In this document: piece after piece, positions 1 to 13,145 of the stretch
Numbering within the stretch: position 1 is the stretch's first letter
Layout: every line of letters starts with the position of its first letter
From: Acanthosoma haemorrhoidale
Lineage: Eukaryota; Arthropoda; Insecta; Hemiptera; Acanthosomatidae
Reading direction: 5' to 3'
Length of the DNA stretch: 64,000 nt
Assembly: GCA_930367205.1 (NCBI GenBank)
Contig: OV884014.1
Location: 119,791,768-119,855,767, forward strand
Made by a program: the position numbers and the translations under genes
Notes under the pieces: model-generated
Database searches by the model: none
What the model was told of the DNA's origin: nothing
Seen by the model: the letters and a program-made list of their open reading frames with translations, nothing else

Positions 1-2349
1 TGCACCATATCATTAGCACTTATTGTATCATGTGATGCGATCGTATGATTAAAGTTACAAGTGAATATAACATCAAATGATGTCGATTATAATAGTGTAC
101 CGCATCATTGGCACTCATTATATCACGTGATGCTATCGTATGATTGAAGTCACGAGTGAATATAACATCAAATAATGCTAAATATGATTGTATAGTGTAG
201 CATTGACACTCATTGTATCACGAGATACGATCGTATGATTGAAGTCACAAGTGAATATACTATAAAATAATGTCGATTATGATAGTGTACCGCATCATTG
301 GCACTCATTATATCACGTGATACTATCGTATGATTGAAGTCACGAGTGAATATAACATCAAATGATGCTAAATATGATTGTATAGTGTATCATTAGCACT
401 CATTGTTTCACGTGATACGATCGTATGATTAAAGTTACGAGTAAATATAACATCAAATGATGTTGAATATGATAATGTACCGTATCATTAGCACTCATAT
501 TATCACGTGATACGATCGTATGATGAAAGTTACGAGTGAATATAACATCAAATGATGTCGATTATGATAGTGTACCACATCATTAGCACACATTGTATCA
601 CGTGGTACGATCGTATGATTAAAGTTACGAGTGAAGATAACATCAAATGATGTCGATTATAATAGTGTACCTCACCATTGGCACTCATAGTATCACGTGA
701 TACGATCGTATGATTGAAGTCACGAGTGAATATAACATCAAATGATGTTGAATATGATTGTATAATGTATCATTAGCACTCATTGTTTCACGTGATACGA
801 TCGTATGATTAAAGTTACAGGTGAATATAACATCAAATGATGTCGATTATGATAGTGTACCGCATCATTGGCACTTATTATATCACGTGATACGATCGTA
901 TAATGAAAGTCACGAGTGAATATACTATAAAATGATGTCGATTATGATAGTGTACCACATCATTGGCACTCATTATATCACGTGATACGATCGTATGATT
1001 GAAGTCACGAGTGAATATAATATCAAATGATGTCAATTATGATAGTGTACCGTACCATTGGCACTCTTAGTATCACGTGATACGATCGTATGATTGAAGT
1101 CACGAGTGAATATAACATCAAATGATGTTGAATATGATTGTATAATGTATCATTAGCACTCATTGTTTCACGTGATACGATCGTATGATTAAAGTTACAG
1201 GTGAATATAACATCAAATGATGTCGATTATGATAGTGTACCTTATCATTGGCACTCATTATATCACGTGATACGATCGTATAATGAAAGTTACGATTGAA
1301 TATACTATTATATAATGTCGATTATGATAGTGTACCGCATCATTGGCACTCATTATATCACGTGATACTATCGTATGATTGAAGTCACGAGTGAATATAA
1401 TATCAAATGATGTCAATTATGATAGTGTACCGCATCATTGGCACCCATTATATCACTTGATACGATCGTATGATTGAAGTCACGAGTGAATATATCATCA
1501 AATGATGTTGAATATGATTGTATAATGTGTCATTGGCAAACATTGTATCACGTGATACGATCGTATGATTAAAGTTACAGGTGAATATAACATCAAATGA
1601 TGTCGATTATGATAGTGTACCGCATCATTGGCACTCATTATATCACGTAATACTATCGTATGATTGAAGTCACGAGTGAATATAACATCAAATGATGCTA
1701 AATATGATTGTATAGTGTATCATTAGCACTCATTGTTTCACGTGATACGATCGTATGATTAAAGTTACGAGTGAATATAACATCAAATGATGTTGAATAT
1801 GATTGTATAATGTATCATTAGCACTCATTGTTTCACGTGATACGATCGTATGATTAAAGTTACAGGTGAATATAACATCAAATGATGTCGATTATGATAG
1901 TGTACCGCATCATTAACACTCATTATATCACGTGATACGATCGTATGATTGAAGTCACGAGTGAATATACTATAAAATGATGTCAATTATGATAGTGTAC
2001 CGCATCATTGGCACTCATTATATCACGTGATACTATCGTATGATTGAAGTCACGAGTGAATATAACATCAAATGATGCTAAATATGATTGTATAGTGTAT
2101 CATTAGCACTCATTGTTTCACGTGATACGATCGTATGATTAAAGTTACGAGTAAATATAACATCAAATGATGTCGAATATGGTAGTGTACCTTATCATTG
2201 GCACTCATTATATCACGTGATACGATCGTATAATGAAAGTTACGAGTAAATATACTATTAAATAATGTCGATTATGATAGTGTACCGCATCATAAGCACT
2301 CATTATATCACGTGATACGATCGTATGATTGAAGTCACGAGTGAATATA

Positions 2350-2363
2350 ACATCAAATGATGT
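2350..2363. other. Representative second dyad of satellite A (ACATCA-AA-TGATGT)
   Basis: Six-base inverted arms ACATCA and TGATGT are separated by AA. The dyad starts 50 bp before the CACGTG palindrome of the same monomer, so each repeat has two dyad centres roughly half a monomer apart. Variants with ATATCA, ACTATA or ACTATT on the left, or TAATGT on the right, weaken it in some monomer types. Confidence 0.85.
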
Positions 2364-2399
2364 CAATTATGATAGTGTTCCGTATCATAAGCACTCATT

Positions 2400-2421
2400 G
2401 TATCACGTGATACGATCGTAT
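2400..2421. other. Representative overlapping double palindrome of satellite A (CACGTG / CGATCG)
   Basis: GTATCACGTGATAC (2400-2413) and ATACGATCGTAT (2410-2421) are both perfect palindromes and share ATAC. The first contains the E-box/G-box CACGTG and fits the budding-yeast CDEI consensus RTCACRTG. The unit recurs in most A monomers every 95 bp. Common variants have TTTCACGTG on the left arm, CACTTG, CACGAG or CATGTG in the core, or CTATCG/CGATCA in the second core. Protein binding is inference only. Confidence 0.9.
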
Positions 2422-5400
2422 GATGAAAGTTACAAGTAAATATACTATTAAATGATGTCAATTATGATAGTGTACCGCATCATAAGCACTCATTATATCA
2501 CGTGATACGATCGTATGATTGAAGTCACGAGTGAATATACTATCAAATGATGTCAATTATGATAGTGTTGCGTATCATAAGCACTCATTGTATCACGTGA
2601 TACGATCGTATGATGAAAGTTACGAGTGAAGATAACATCAAATGATGTCGATTATAATAGTGCACCGTACCATTGGCACTCATAGTATCACGTGATACGA
2701 TCGTATGATGAAAGTCAAGAGTGAATATAATATCAAATGATGTCAATTATGATAGTGTTGCGTATCATTAGCACTCATTGTATCACGTGATACGATCGTA
2801 TGATGAAAGTTACGATTAGAGATACTAATAAATGATGTTGAATATAATAGTGCACCATATCATTAGCACTTATTGTATCATGTGATGCGATCGTATGATT
2901 AAAGTTACAAGTGAATATAACATCAAATGATGTCGATTATAATAGTGTACCGCATCATTGGCACTCATTATATCACGTGATACTATCTTATGATTGAAGT
3001 CACGAGTGAATATAACATCAAATAATGCTAAATATGATTGTATAGTGTAGCATTGACACTCATTGTATCACGAGATACGATCGTATGATTGAAGTCACGA
3101 GTGAATATAACATCAAATGATGTTGAATATGATTGTATAATGTATCATTAGCACTCATTGTTTCACGTGATACGATCGTATGATTAAAGTTACAGGTGAA
3201 TATAACATCAAATGATGTCGATTATGATAGTGTACCGCATCATTGGCACTCATTATATCACGTGATACTATCGTATGATTGAAGTCACGAGTGAATATAA
3301 CATCAAATGATGCTAAATATGATTGTATAGTGTATCATTAGCACTCATTGTTTCACGTGATACGATCGTATGATTAAAGTTACGAGTAAATATAACATCA
3401 AATGATGTTGAATATGATTGTATAATGTATCATTAGCACTCATTGCTTCACGTGATACGATCGTATGATTAAAGTTACGAGTGAATATAACATCAAATAA
3501 TGTTGAATATGATTGTATAATGTATCATTAGCACTCATTGTTTCACGTGATACGATCGTATGATTAAAGTCACGAGTGAATATAACATCAAATGATGTCA
3601 ATTATGATAGTGTTCCGTATCATAAGCACTCATTGTATCACGTGATACGATCGTATGATGAAAGTTACAAGTAAATATACTATTAAATGATGTCGATTAT
3701 GACAGTGTACCGTACCATTGGCACTCATAGTATCACGTGTTACGATCGTATGATTGAAGTCACGAATGAATATAACCTCAAATGATGTCGATTATGATAG
3801 TGTACCGCATCATTGGCACTTATTATATCACGTGATACGATCGTATAATGAAAGTCACGAGTGAATATACTATAAAATGATGTCGATTATGATAGTGTAC
3901 CACATCATTGGCACTCATTATATCACGTGATACGATCGTATGATTGAAGTCACGAGTGAATATAATATCAAATGATGTCAATTATGATAGTGTTGCGTAT
4001 CATAAGCACTCATTGTATCACGTGATACGATCGTATGATGAAAGTTACGAGTGAATATAACATCAAATGATGTCAAATAGGATTGTATAATGTATCATTA
4101 GCACTTATTTTTCACGTGATACGATCGTATGATTAAAGTTACGATTGGAGATACTAATAAATGATGTTGAATATAATAGTGCACCATATCATTAGCACTT
4201 ATTGTATCATGTGATGCGATCGTATGATTAAAGTTACAAGTGAATATAACATCAAATGATGTCGATTATAATAGTGTACCGCATCATTGGCACTCATTAT
4301 ATCACGTGATGCTATCGTATGATTGAAGTCACGAGTGAATATAACATCAAATAATGCTAAATATGATTGTATAGTGTAGCATTGACACTCATTGTATCAC
4401 GAGATACGATCGAATGATTGAAGTCACGAGTGAATATACTATAAAATAATGTCGATTATGATAGTGTACCGCATCATTGGCACTCATTATATCACGTGAT
4501 ACTATCGTATGATTGAAGTCAGGAGTGAATATAACATCAAATGATGCTAAATATGATTGTATAGTGTATCATTAGCACTCATTGTTTCACGTGATACGAT
4601 CGTATGATTAAAGTTACGAGTAAATATAACATCAAATGATGTTGAATATGATAATGTACCGTATCATTAGCACTCATATTATCACGTGATACGATCGTAT
4701 GATGAAAGTTACGAGTGAATATAACATCAAATAATGTTGAATATGATTGTATAATGTATCATTAGCACTCATTGTTTCACGTGATACGATCGTATGATTA
4801 AAGTTACGAGTAAATATAACATCAAATGATGTCGATTATGATAGTGTACCTTATCATTGGCACTCATTATATCACGTGATACGATCGTATAATGAAAGTT
4901 ACGAGTAAATATACTATTAAATAATGTCGATTATGATAGTGTACCGCATTATTGGCACTCATTATATCACGTGATACGATCGTATGATTGAAGTCAAGAG
5001 TGAATATAATATCAAATGATGTCAATTATGATAGTGTTCCGTATCATAAGCACTCATTGTATCACGTGATACGATCGTATGATGAAAGTTACGAGTGAAT
5101 ATAACATCAAATGATGTCGAATAGGATTGTATAATGTATCATTAGCTCTTATTTTTCACGTGATACGATCGTATGATTAAAGTTACGATTGGAGATACTA
5201 ATAAATAATGTTGAATATAATAGTGCACCATATCATTAGCACTTATTGTATCATGTGATGCGATCGTATGATTAAAGTTACAAGTGAATATAACATCAAA
5301 TGATGTCGATTATGATAGTGTACCACATCATTAGCACACATTGTATCACGTGGTACGATCGTATGATTAAAGTTACGAGTGAAGATAACATCAAATGATG

Positions 5401-8400
5401 TCGATTATAATAGTGTACCTCACCATTGGCACTCATAGTATCACGTGATACGATCGTATGATTGAAGTCAAGAGTGAATATAATATCAAATGATGTCAAT
5501 TATGATAGTGTTCCGTATCATAAGCACTCATTGTATCACGTGATACGATCGTATGATCAAAGTTACAAGTAAATATACTATTAAATGATGTCGATTATGA
5601 CAGTGTACCGTACCATTGGCACTCTTAGTATCACGTGATACGATCGTATGATTGAAGTCACAAGTGAATATAATATCAAATGATGTCAATTATGATAGTG
5701 TACCGCATCATTGGCACTCATTATATCACTTGATACGATCGTATGATTGAAGTCACGAGTGAATATGTTATCAAATGATATTGAATATGATTGTATAATG
5801 TGTCATTGGCACACATTGTATCACGTGATACGATCGTATGATTAAAGTTACGAGTGAGTGCAACATCAAATGATGTCGATTATGATAGTGTACCGCATCA
5901 TTGGCACTCATTATATCACGTGATACGATCGTATGATGAAAGTTACGAGTGAATATAACATCAAATGATGTCGAATAGGATTGTATAATGTATCATTAGC
6001 ACTCATTGTTTCACGTGATACGATCGTATGATTACAGTTACGATTGGAGATACTAATAAATGATGTTGAATATAATAGTGCACCATATCATTAGCACTTA
6101 TTGTATCATGTGATGCGATCGTATGATTGAAGTCACGAGTGAATATAATATCAAATGATGTCAATTATGATAGTGTTGCGTATCATAAGCACTCATTGTA
6201 TCACGTGATACGATCGTATGATGAAAGTTACGAGTGAATATAACATAAAATGATGTCGAATAGGATTGTATAATGTATCATTAGCTCTTATTTTTCACGT
6301 GATACGATCGTATGATTAAAGTTACGATTGGAGATACTAATAAATGATGTTGAATATAATAGTGCACCATATCATTAGCACTTATTGTATCATGTGATGC
6401 GATCGTATGATTAAAGTTACAAGTGAATATAACATCAAATGATGTCGATTATAATAGTGTACCGCATCATTGGCACTCATTATATCACGTGATGCTATCG
6501 TATGATTGAAGTCACGAGTGAATATAACATCAAATAATGCTAAATATGATTGTATAGTGTAGCATTGACACTCATTGTATCACGAGATACGATCGTATGA
6601 TTGAAGTCACGAGTGAATATACTATAAAATAATGTCGATTATGATAGTGTACCGCATCATTGGCACTCATTATATCACGTGATACTATCGTATGATTGAA
6701 GTCACGAGTGAATATAACATCAAATGATGCTAAATATGATTGTATAGTGTATCATTAGCACTCATTGTTTCACGTGATACGATCGTATGATTAAAGTTAC
6801 GAGTAAATATAACATCAAATGATGTTGAATATGATAATGTACCGTATCATTAGCACTCATATTATCACGTGATACGATCGTATGATGAAAGTTACGAGTG
6901 AATATAACATCAAATGATGTCGATTATGATAGTGTACCACATCATTAGCACACATTGTATCACGTGGTACGATCGTATGATTAAAGTTACGAGTGAAGAT
7001 AACAACAAATGATGTCGATTATAATAGTGTACCTCACCATTGGCACTCATAGTATCACGTGATACGATCGTATGATTGAAGTCAAGAGTGAATATAATAT
7101 CAAATGATGTCAATTATGATAGTGTTCCGTATCATAAGCACTCATTGTATCACGTGATACGATCGTATGATCAAAGTTACAAGTAAATATACTATTAAAT
7201 GATGTCGATTATGACAGTGTACCGTACCATTGGCACTCTTAGTATCACGTGATACGATCGTATGATTGAAGTCACGAGTGAATATAACATCAAATGATGT
7301 TGAATATGATTGTATAATGTATCATTAGCACTCATTGTTTCACGTGATACGATCGTATGATTAAAGTTACAGGTGAATATAACATCAAATGATGTCGATT
7401 ATGATAGTGTACCGCATCATTGGCACTTATTATATCACGTGATACGATCGTATAATGAAAGTCACGAGTGAATATACTATAAAATGATGTCGATTATGAT
7501 AGTGTACCACATCATTGGCACTCATTATATCACGTGATACGATCGTATGATTGAAGTCAGGAGTGAATATAATATCAAATGATGTCAATTATGATAGTGT
7601 TGCGTATCATTGGCACTCATTATATCACTTGATACGATCGTATGATTGAAGTCACGAGTGAATATGTTATCAAATGATATTGAATATGATTGTATAATGT
7701 GTCATTGGCACACATTGTATCACGTGATACGATCGTATGATTAAAGTTACGAGTGAATGCAACATCAAATGATGTCGATTATGATAGTGTACCGCATCAT
7801 TGGCACTCATTATATCACGTGATACGATCGTATGATGAAAGTTACGAGTGAATATAACATCAAATGATGTCGAATAGGATTGTATAATGTATCATTAGCA
7901 CTCATTGTTTCACGTGATACGATCGTATGATTACAGTTACGATTGGAGATACTAATAAATGATGTTGAATATAATAGTGCACCATATCATTAGCACTTAT
8001 TGTATCATGTGATGCGATCGTATGATTTAAGTCACGAGTGAATATAATATCAAATGATGTCAATTATGATAGTGTTGCGTATCATAAGCACTCATTGTAT
8101 CACGTGATACGATCGTATGATGAAAGTTACGAGTGAATATAACATCAAATGATGTCGAATAGGATTGTATAATGTATCATTAGCTCTTATTTTTCACGTG
8201 ATACGATCGTATGATTAAAGTTACGATTGGAGATACTAATAAATGATGTTGAATATAATAGTGCACCATATCATTAGCACTTATTGTATCATGTGATGCG
8301 ATCGTATGATTAAAGTTACAAGTGAATATAACATCAAATGATGTCGATTATAATAGAGTACCGCATCATTGGCACTCATTATATCACGTGATGCTATCGT

Positions 8401-9696
8401 ATGATTGAAGTCACGAGTGAATATAACATCAAATAATGCTAAATATGATTGTATAGTGTAGCATTGACACTCATTGTATCACGAGATACGATCGTATGAT
8501 TGAAGTCACGAGTGAATATACTATAAAATAATGTCGATTATGATAGTGTACCGCATCATTGGCACTCATTATATCACGTGATACTATCGTATGATTGAAG
8601 TCACGAGTGAATATAACATCAAATGATGCTAAATATGATTGTATAGTGTATCATTAGCACTCATTGTTTCACGTGATACGATCGTATGATTAAAGTTACG
8701 AGTAAATATAACATCAAATGATGTTGAATATGATAATGTACCGTATCATTAGCACTTATATTATCACGTGATACGATCGTATGATGAAAGTTACGAGTGA
8801 ATATAACATCAAATAATGTTGAATATGATTGTATAATGTATCATTAGCACTCATTGTTTCACGTGATACGATCGTATGATTAAAGTTACGAGTAAATATA
8901 ACATCAAATGATGTCGATTATGATAGTGTACCTTATCATTGGCACTCATTATATCACGTGATACGATCGTATGATTAAGGTTACGAGTGAATAAACTATT
9001 AAATGATGTCGAATATGATAGTGTACCGCATCATTGGCACTCATTGTTTCACGTGATACGATCGTATGATTAAAGTTACAGGTGAATATAACATCAAATG
9101 ATGTCGATTATGATAGTGTACCGCATCATTGGCACTCATTATATCACTTGATACGATCGTATGATTGAAGTCACGAGTGAATATATCATCAAATGATGTT
9201 GAATATGATTGTATAATGTGTCATTGGCAAACATTGTATCACGTGATACGATCGTATGATTAAAGTTACGAGTGAATACAACATCAAATGATGTCGATTA
9301 TGATAGTGTACCGCATCATTGGCACTCATTATATCACGTGATACGATCGTTTGATGAAAGTTACGAGTGAATATAACATCAAATAATGTCGAATAGGATT
9401 GTATAATGTATCATTAGCACTCATTGTTTCACGTGATACGATCGTATGATTAAAGTTACGAGTAAATATAACATCAAATGATGTCGAATATGATAATGTA
9501 CCGTATCGTTAGCACTCATTGTATCACGTGATACGATCGTATGATGAAAGTTACGAGTAAATATACTATTAAATAATGTCGATTATGATAGTGTACCGCA
9601 TTATTGGCACTCATTATATCACGTGATACGATCGTATGATTGAAGTCACGAGTGAATATAACATCAAATGATGTCAATTATGATAGTGTTCCGCAT

Positions 9697-9982
9697 CATT
9701 AGCACACATTGTATCACGTGGTACGATCGTATGATTAAAGTTACGAGTGAAGATAACATCAAATGATGTCGATTATAATAGTGTACCGTACCATTGGCAC
9801 TCATAGTATCACGTGATATGATCGTATGATTGAAGTCAAGAGTGAATATAATATCAAATGATGTCAATTATGATAGTGTACCGCATCATTGGCACTCATT
9901 GTTTCACGTGATACGATCGTATGATTAAAGTTACAGGTGAATATAACATCAAATGATGTCGATTATGATAGTGTTCCGTATC
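9697..9982. repeat. Three-monomer (285-bp) insertion in one higher-order copy
   Basis: Relative to 53.9-54.3 kb, this copy has three additional monomers, so the CGCATCATTAGCACACATTG monomer appears twice, 475 bp apart (near 9692 and 10168). The chimeric monomer reads GTGTTCCGCATCATTAGC, combining a GTTCC start with the CGCATCATTAGC type. This marks the exchange point. Confidence 0.8.
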
Positions 9983-12118
9983 ATAAGCACTCATTGTATC
10001 ACGTGATACGATCGTATGATGAAAGTTACAAGTAAATATACTATTAAATGATGTCGATTATGACAGTGTACCGTACCATTGGCACTCATAGTATCACGTG
10101 ATACGATCGTATGATTGAAGTCACGAATGAATATAACATCAAATGATGTCGATTATGATAGTGTACCGCATCATTAGCACACATTGTATCACGTGGTACG
10201 ATCGTATGATTAAAGTTACGAGTGAAGATAACATCAAATGATGTCGATTATAATAGTGTACCGTACCATTGGCACTCATAGTATCACGTGATATGATCGT
10301 ATGATTGAAGTCAAGAGTGAATATAATATCAAATGATGTCAATTATGATAGTGTACCGCATCATTGGCACTCATTGTTTCACGTGATACGATCGTATGAT
10401 TAAAGTTACAGGTGAATATAACATCAAATGATGTCGATTATGATAGTGTACCGCATCATTGGCACTCATTATATCACGTGATACGATCGTTTGATGAAAG
10501 TTAAGAGTGAATATAACATCAAATGATGTCGAATAGGATTGTATAATGTATCATTAGCACTCATTGTTTCACGTGATACGATCGTATGATTAAAGTTACG
10601 AGTGAATATAACATCAAATAATGTTGAATATGATTGTATAATGTATCATTAGCACTCATTGTTTCACGTGATACGATCGTATGATTGAAGTCAAGAGTGA
10701 ATATAATATCAAATGATGTCAATTATGATAGTGTTCCGTATCATAAGCACTCATTGTATCACGTGATACGATCGTATGATGAAAGTTACAAGTAAATATA
10801 CTATTAAATGATGTCGATTATGACAGTGTACCGTACCATTGGCACTCATAGTATCACGTGATACGATCGTATGATTGAAGTCACAAGTGAATATAATATC
10901 AAATGATGTCAATTATGATAGTGTACCGCATCATTGGCACTCATTATATCACTTGATACGATCGTATGATTGAAGTCACGAGTGAATATATTATCAAATG
11001 ATGTTGAATATGATTGTATAATGTGTCATTGGCACACATTGTATCACGTGATACGATCGTATGATTAAAGTTACGAGTGAATGCAACATCAAATGATGTC
11101 GATTATGATAGTGTACCGCATCATTGGCACTCATTATATCACGTGATACGATCGTATGATGAAAGTTACGAGTGAATATAACATCAAATGATGTCGAATA
11201 GGATTGTATAATGTATCATTAGCACTCATTGTTTCACGTGATACGATCGTATGATTAAAGTTACGATTGGAGATACTAATAAATGATGTTGAATATAATA
11301 GTGCACCATATCATTAGCACTTATTGTATCATGTGATGCGATCATATGATTAAAGTTACAAGTGAATATAACATCAAATGATGTCGATTATAATAGTGTA
11401 CCGCATCATTTGCACTCATTATATCACGTGATACTATCGTATGATTGAAGTCACGAGTGAATATAACATCAAATAATGCTAAATATGATTGTATAGTGTA
11501 GCATTGACACTCATTGTATCACGAGATACGATCGTATGATTGAAGTCACGAGTGAATATAACATCAAATGATGTTGAATATGATTGTATAATGTATCATT
11601 AGCACTCATTGTTTCACGTGATACGATCGTATGATTAAAGTTACAGGTGAATATAACATCAAATCATGTCGATTATGATAGTGTACCGCATCATTGGCAC
11701 TCATTATATCACGTGATACTATCGTATGATTGAAGTCACGAGTGAATATAACATCAAATGATGCTACATATGATTGTATAGTGTATCATTAGCACTCATT
11801 GTTTCACGTGATACGATCGTATGATTAAAGTTACGAGTAAATATAACATCAAATGATGTTGAATATGATTGTATTATGTATCATTAGCACTCATTGTTTC
11901 ACGTGATACGATCGTATGATTAAAGTTACAGGTGAATATAACATCAAATGATGTCGATTATGATAGTGTACTGCATCATTGGCACTCATTGTATCACGTG
12001 ATACGATCGTATGATGAAAGTTACGAGTGAATATACTATTAAATGATGTCGATTATGATAGTGTACCGCATCATTGGCACTAATTGTATCACGTGATACG
12101 ATCGTATGATCAAAGCTA

Positions 12119-12140
12119 CGAGTTAACATAATAGGGCAGG
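12119..12140. other. A-to-B junction (type copy)
   Basis: The A monomer runs through the variant ATCAAAGCTACGAGT and switches to AACATAATAGGGCAGG of B at about 12125. A-type GAATATAAC and B-type GAACATAAT resemble each other here, so the switch may lie in short shared sequence. The same bases occur at 15849, 19003, 56217, 59941 and 61264, including the unusual ATCAAAGCTACG. This points to one original joining event. Confidence 0.9.
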
Positions 12141-13121
12141 TATTATTGTACCAGCTATGAAATACGCATTTTTGTAAAATTCAACTTTTGGACGATATTT
12201 TTCTTGTTTTGGTATGAGGAAATCATAATTGTTCAGGAGCTGCCGTACCAGCTATAAAATACTCTTATATGTAAAAATTTAACTTTTCGACGATATTTTC
12301 CTTGTTTTGGTATCAGGAGAACATAATGGGGCAGGAGCTAACTTACTATCTATGAAATACGCATTTTCGAAAAATTCGACTTTTTGACGATATTTTCCTT
12401 GATTTCGTATCAGGAGAACATAAAAGAGCAGGAGCTAACGTTCCAGCTATGAAATACCCATTTTTTAAAAATTCGACTTTTTGACGATATTTTCGTATCA
12501 GGAGAACATAATGGGGAAGGAGCTGACGTACCAGCTATGAAATACGCAATTTTTGTAAAAATTTGAGTTTTCGACGATATTTTCCTTGTTTTGGTATCAG
12601 GAGAACATAATGGGGCAGGAGCTAACGTACTAGCTATGAAATACGCATTTTCGAAAAATTGGACTTTTTGACGATATTTTCTTTGATTTCGTATCAGGAG
12701 AACATAAAAGAGCAGGAGCTAACGTTCCAGCTATAAAATACCCATTTTTTAAAAATTCAACTTTTTGACGATATTTTCCTTGTTTTCGTATCAGGAGAAA
12801 ATAATAGGGTTGGAGCTAACGTACCAGCTATGAAATACGCAATTTTTGTAAAAATTTGACTTTTGGACGATATTTTCTTTGTTTCGGTATCAGGAGAACA
12901 TAATGGGACAGGAGCTAACTTACTAGCTCTAAATACGCATTTTAGTAAAAATTCGACTTTTTGACGACATTTTTCTTGTTTTGGTATCAGGAGAACATAA
13001 TGGGGCAGGTGCTAACGTACAAGCTATGAAATACGCATTTTTGTAAAATCTCAACTTTTTTAAAATGTTTTCTTTGTTTTGGTATCAGGAGTACATAAAG
13101 GGGCAAGAGCTGACGTACAAG
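12125..13121. repeat. Satellite B block B1 (~10 monomers of 97-99 bp)
   Basis: A second tandem family with no obvious similarity to A. The CAGGAGCT-type register point falls at 12137, 12234, 12332, 12429, 12517, 12616, 12713, 12810, 12909, 13006 and 13104. Spacing is 97-99 bp, with one 88-bp monomer (12429-12516) that lost about 9 bp of the CCTTGTTTT segment. Monomers contain CAGGAGCTAACGTACCAGC, TATGAAATACGCATTTTTG, a CGACTTTTTGACGATATTTT stretch and GGTATCAGGAGAACATAAT. The first monomer is marked by GGTATTATTGTACC. No open frame of useful length is present. The left junction is AGTTAACATAATAGGG and the right is ACGTACAAGATCATACGATC. Confidence 0.96.
12332..12908. repeat. Trimeric higher-order pattern inside satellite B1
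   Basis: B monomers come in three alternating kinds. One has ACGTACTAGC or CTTACTATC with GCATTTTCGAAAAATT and ends AAAAGAG. One has ACGTTCCAGC with CCCATTTTTTAAAAA. One has ACGTACCAGC with GCAATTTTTG. They run in that order from 12332, 12429 and 12517, then again from 12616, 12713 and 12810, giving a repeat period of about 284-293 bp. Confidence 0.85.
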
Positions 13122-13145
13122 ATCATACGATCGTATCATTTGCCC
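13111..13145. other. B-to-A junction with a deleted A monomer (type copy)
   Basis: B ends at ACGTACAAG (13121), followed by ATCATACGATCGTAT and then directly CATTTGCCC. Compared with a normal monomer, about 59 bp between CGATCGTAT and CATTAGCAC are missing, with TAT/CAT available as short homology. The same structure follows B2, B4 and B6. After B3 the same ATCATACGATCGTA continues into AGATTAAAG, so no such deletion is present there. Confidence 0.85.

Larger units (their letters stand above)
1..12124. repeat. Satellite A block 1 (95-bp monomers, ~128 copies)
   Basis: Tandem 95-bp monomers. For example the CATCAAAT/ATAAAAT register point recurs at 71, 166 and 261. Each monomer has, in order, a short dyad (ACATCAAATGATGT), a variable AT-rich stretch, a TCATTGGCACTCATT or TCATTAGCACTCATT segment, the CACGTG and CGATCG palindromes, then GAAGTCACGAGTGAATATA or AAAGTTACGAGTGAATATA. 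Two broad classes are mixed. One reads GATTATGATAGTGTACC and the other GAATATGATTGTATAATG, the second usually with TTTCACGTG in place of TATCACGTG. No gene is visible; 95 is not a multiple of 3, so frames break at every monomer. Positions from about 2.75 kb onward are repeated near 47.2 kb. The block begins mid-array. Confidence 0.97.

Noticed and set aside
2391..2490. CRISPR array, because near-identical palindromic repeats occur at regular spacing.
   Set aside because: The whole 95-bp unit is repeated and the intervals between palindromes are themselves conserved. There are no unique spacers, no leader and no cas genes.
5296..5499. Recurrent 62-67-codon open stretches on the minus strand (also at 6910, 9664, 10139, 13863, 18157, 29732, 31346, 34290, 40557, 42171, 46582, 47014, 49673, 51287, 54231, 54801, 57955 and 63572) as a conserved small-protein family.
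   Set aside because: They span about two satellite monomers and the one checked starts with TTG, not ATG (5499-5497). They recur only where the same monomer order recurs. Their similarity comes from DNA-level repetition, and 95 bp is not a multiple of 3. No promoter, signal or domain supports coding.
12616..12760. CENP-B box in satellite B around GCATTTTCGAAAAATTGG.
   Set aside because: The box needs TTCG followed at fixed spacing by A and then CGGG. No CGGG is found at the required place in either monomer.
12125..13121. B blocks as transposable elements inserted in A.
   Set aside because: B is internally tandem (97-99 bp). No terminal inverted repeats, target-site duplication, long terminal repeats or coding capacity are visible at the edges.
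13122..13145. Inversion of A at the B right edge, suggested by ATCATACGATCGTATCAT.
   Set aside because: The apparent reverse orientation comes from the near-palindromic ATACGATCGTAT. Sequence on both sides continues in the normal direction and is better explained by a ~59-bp deletion.
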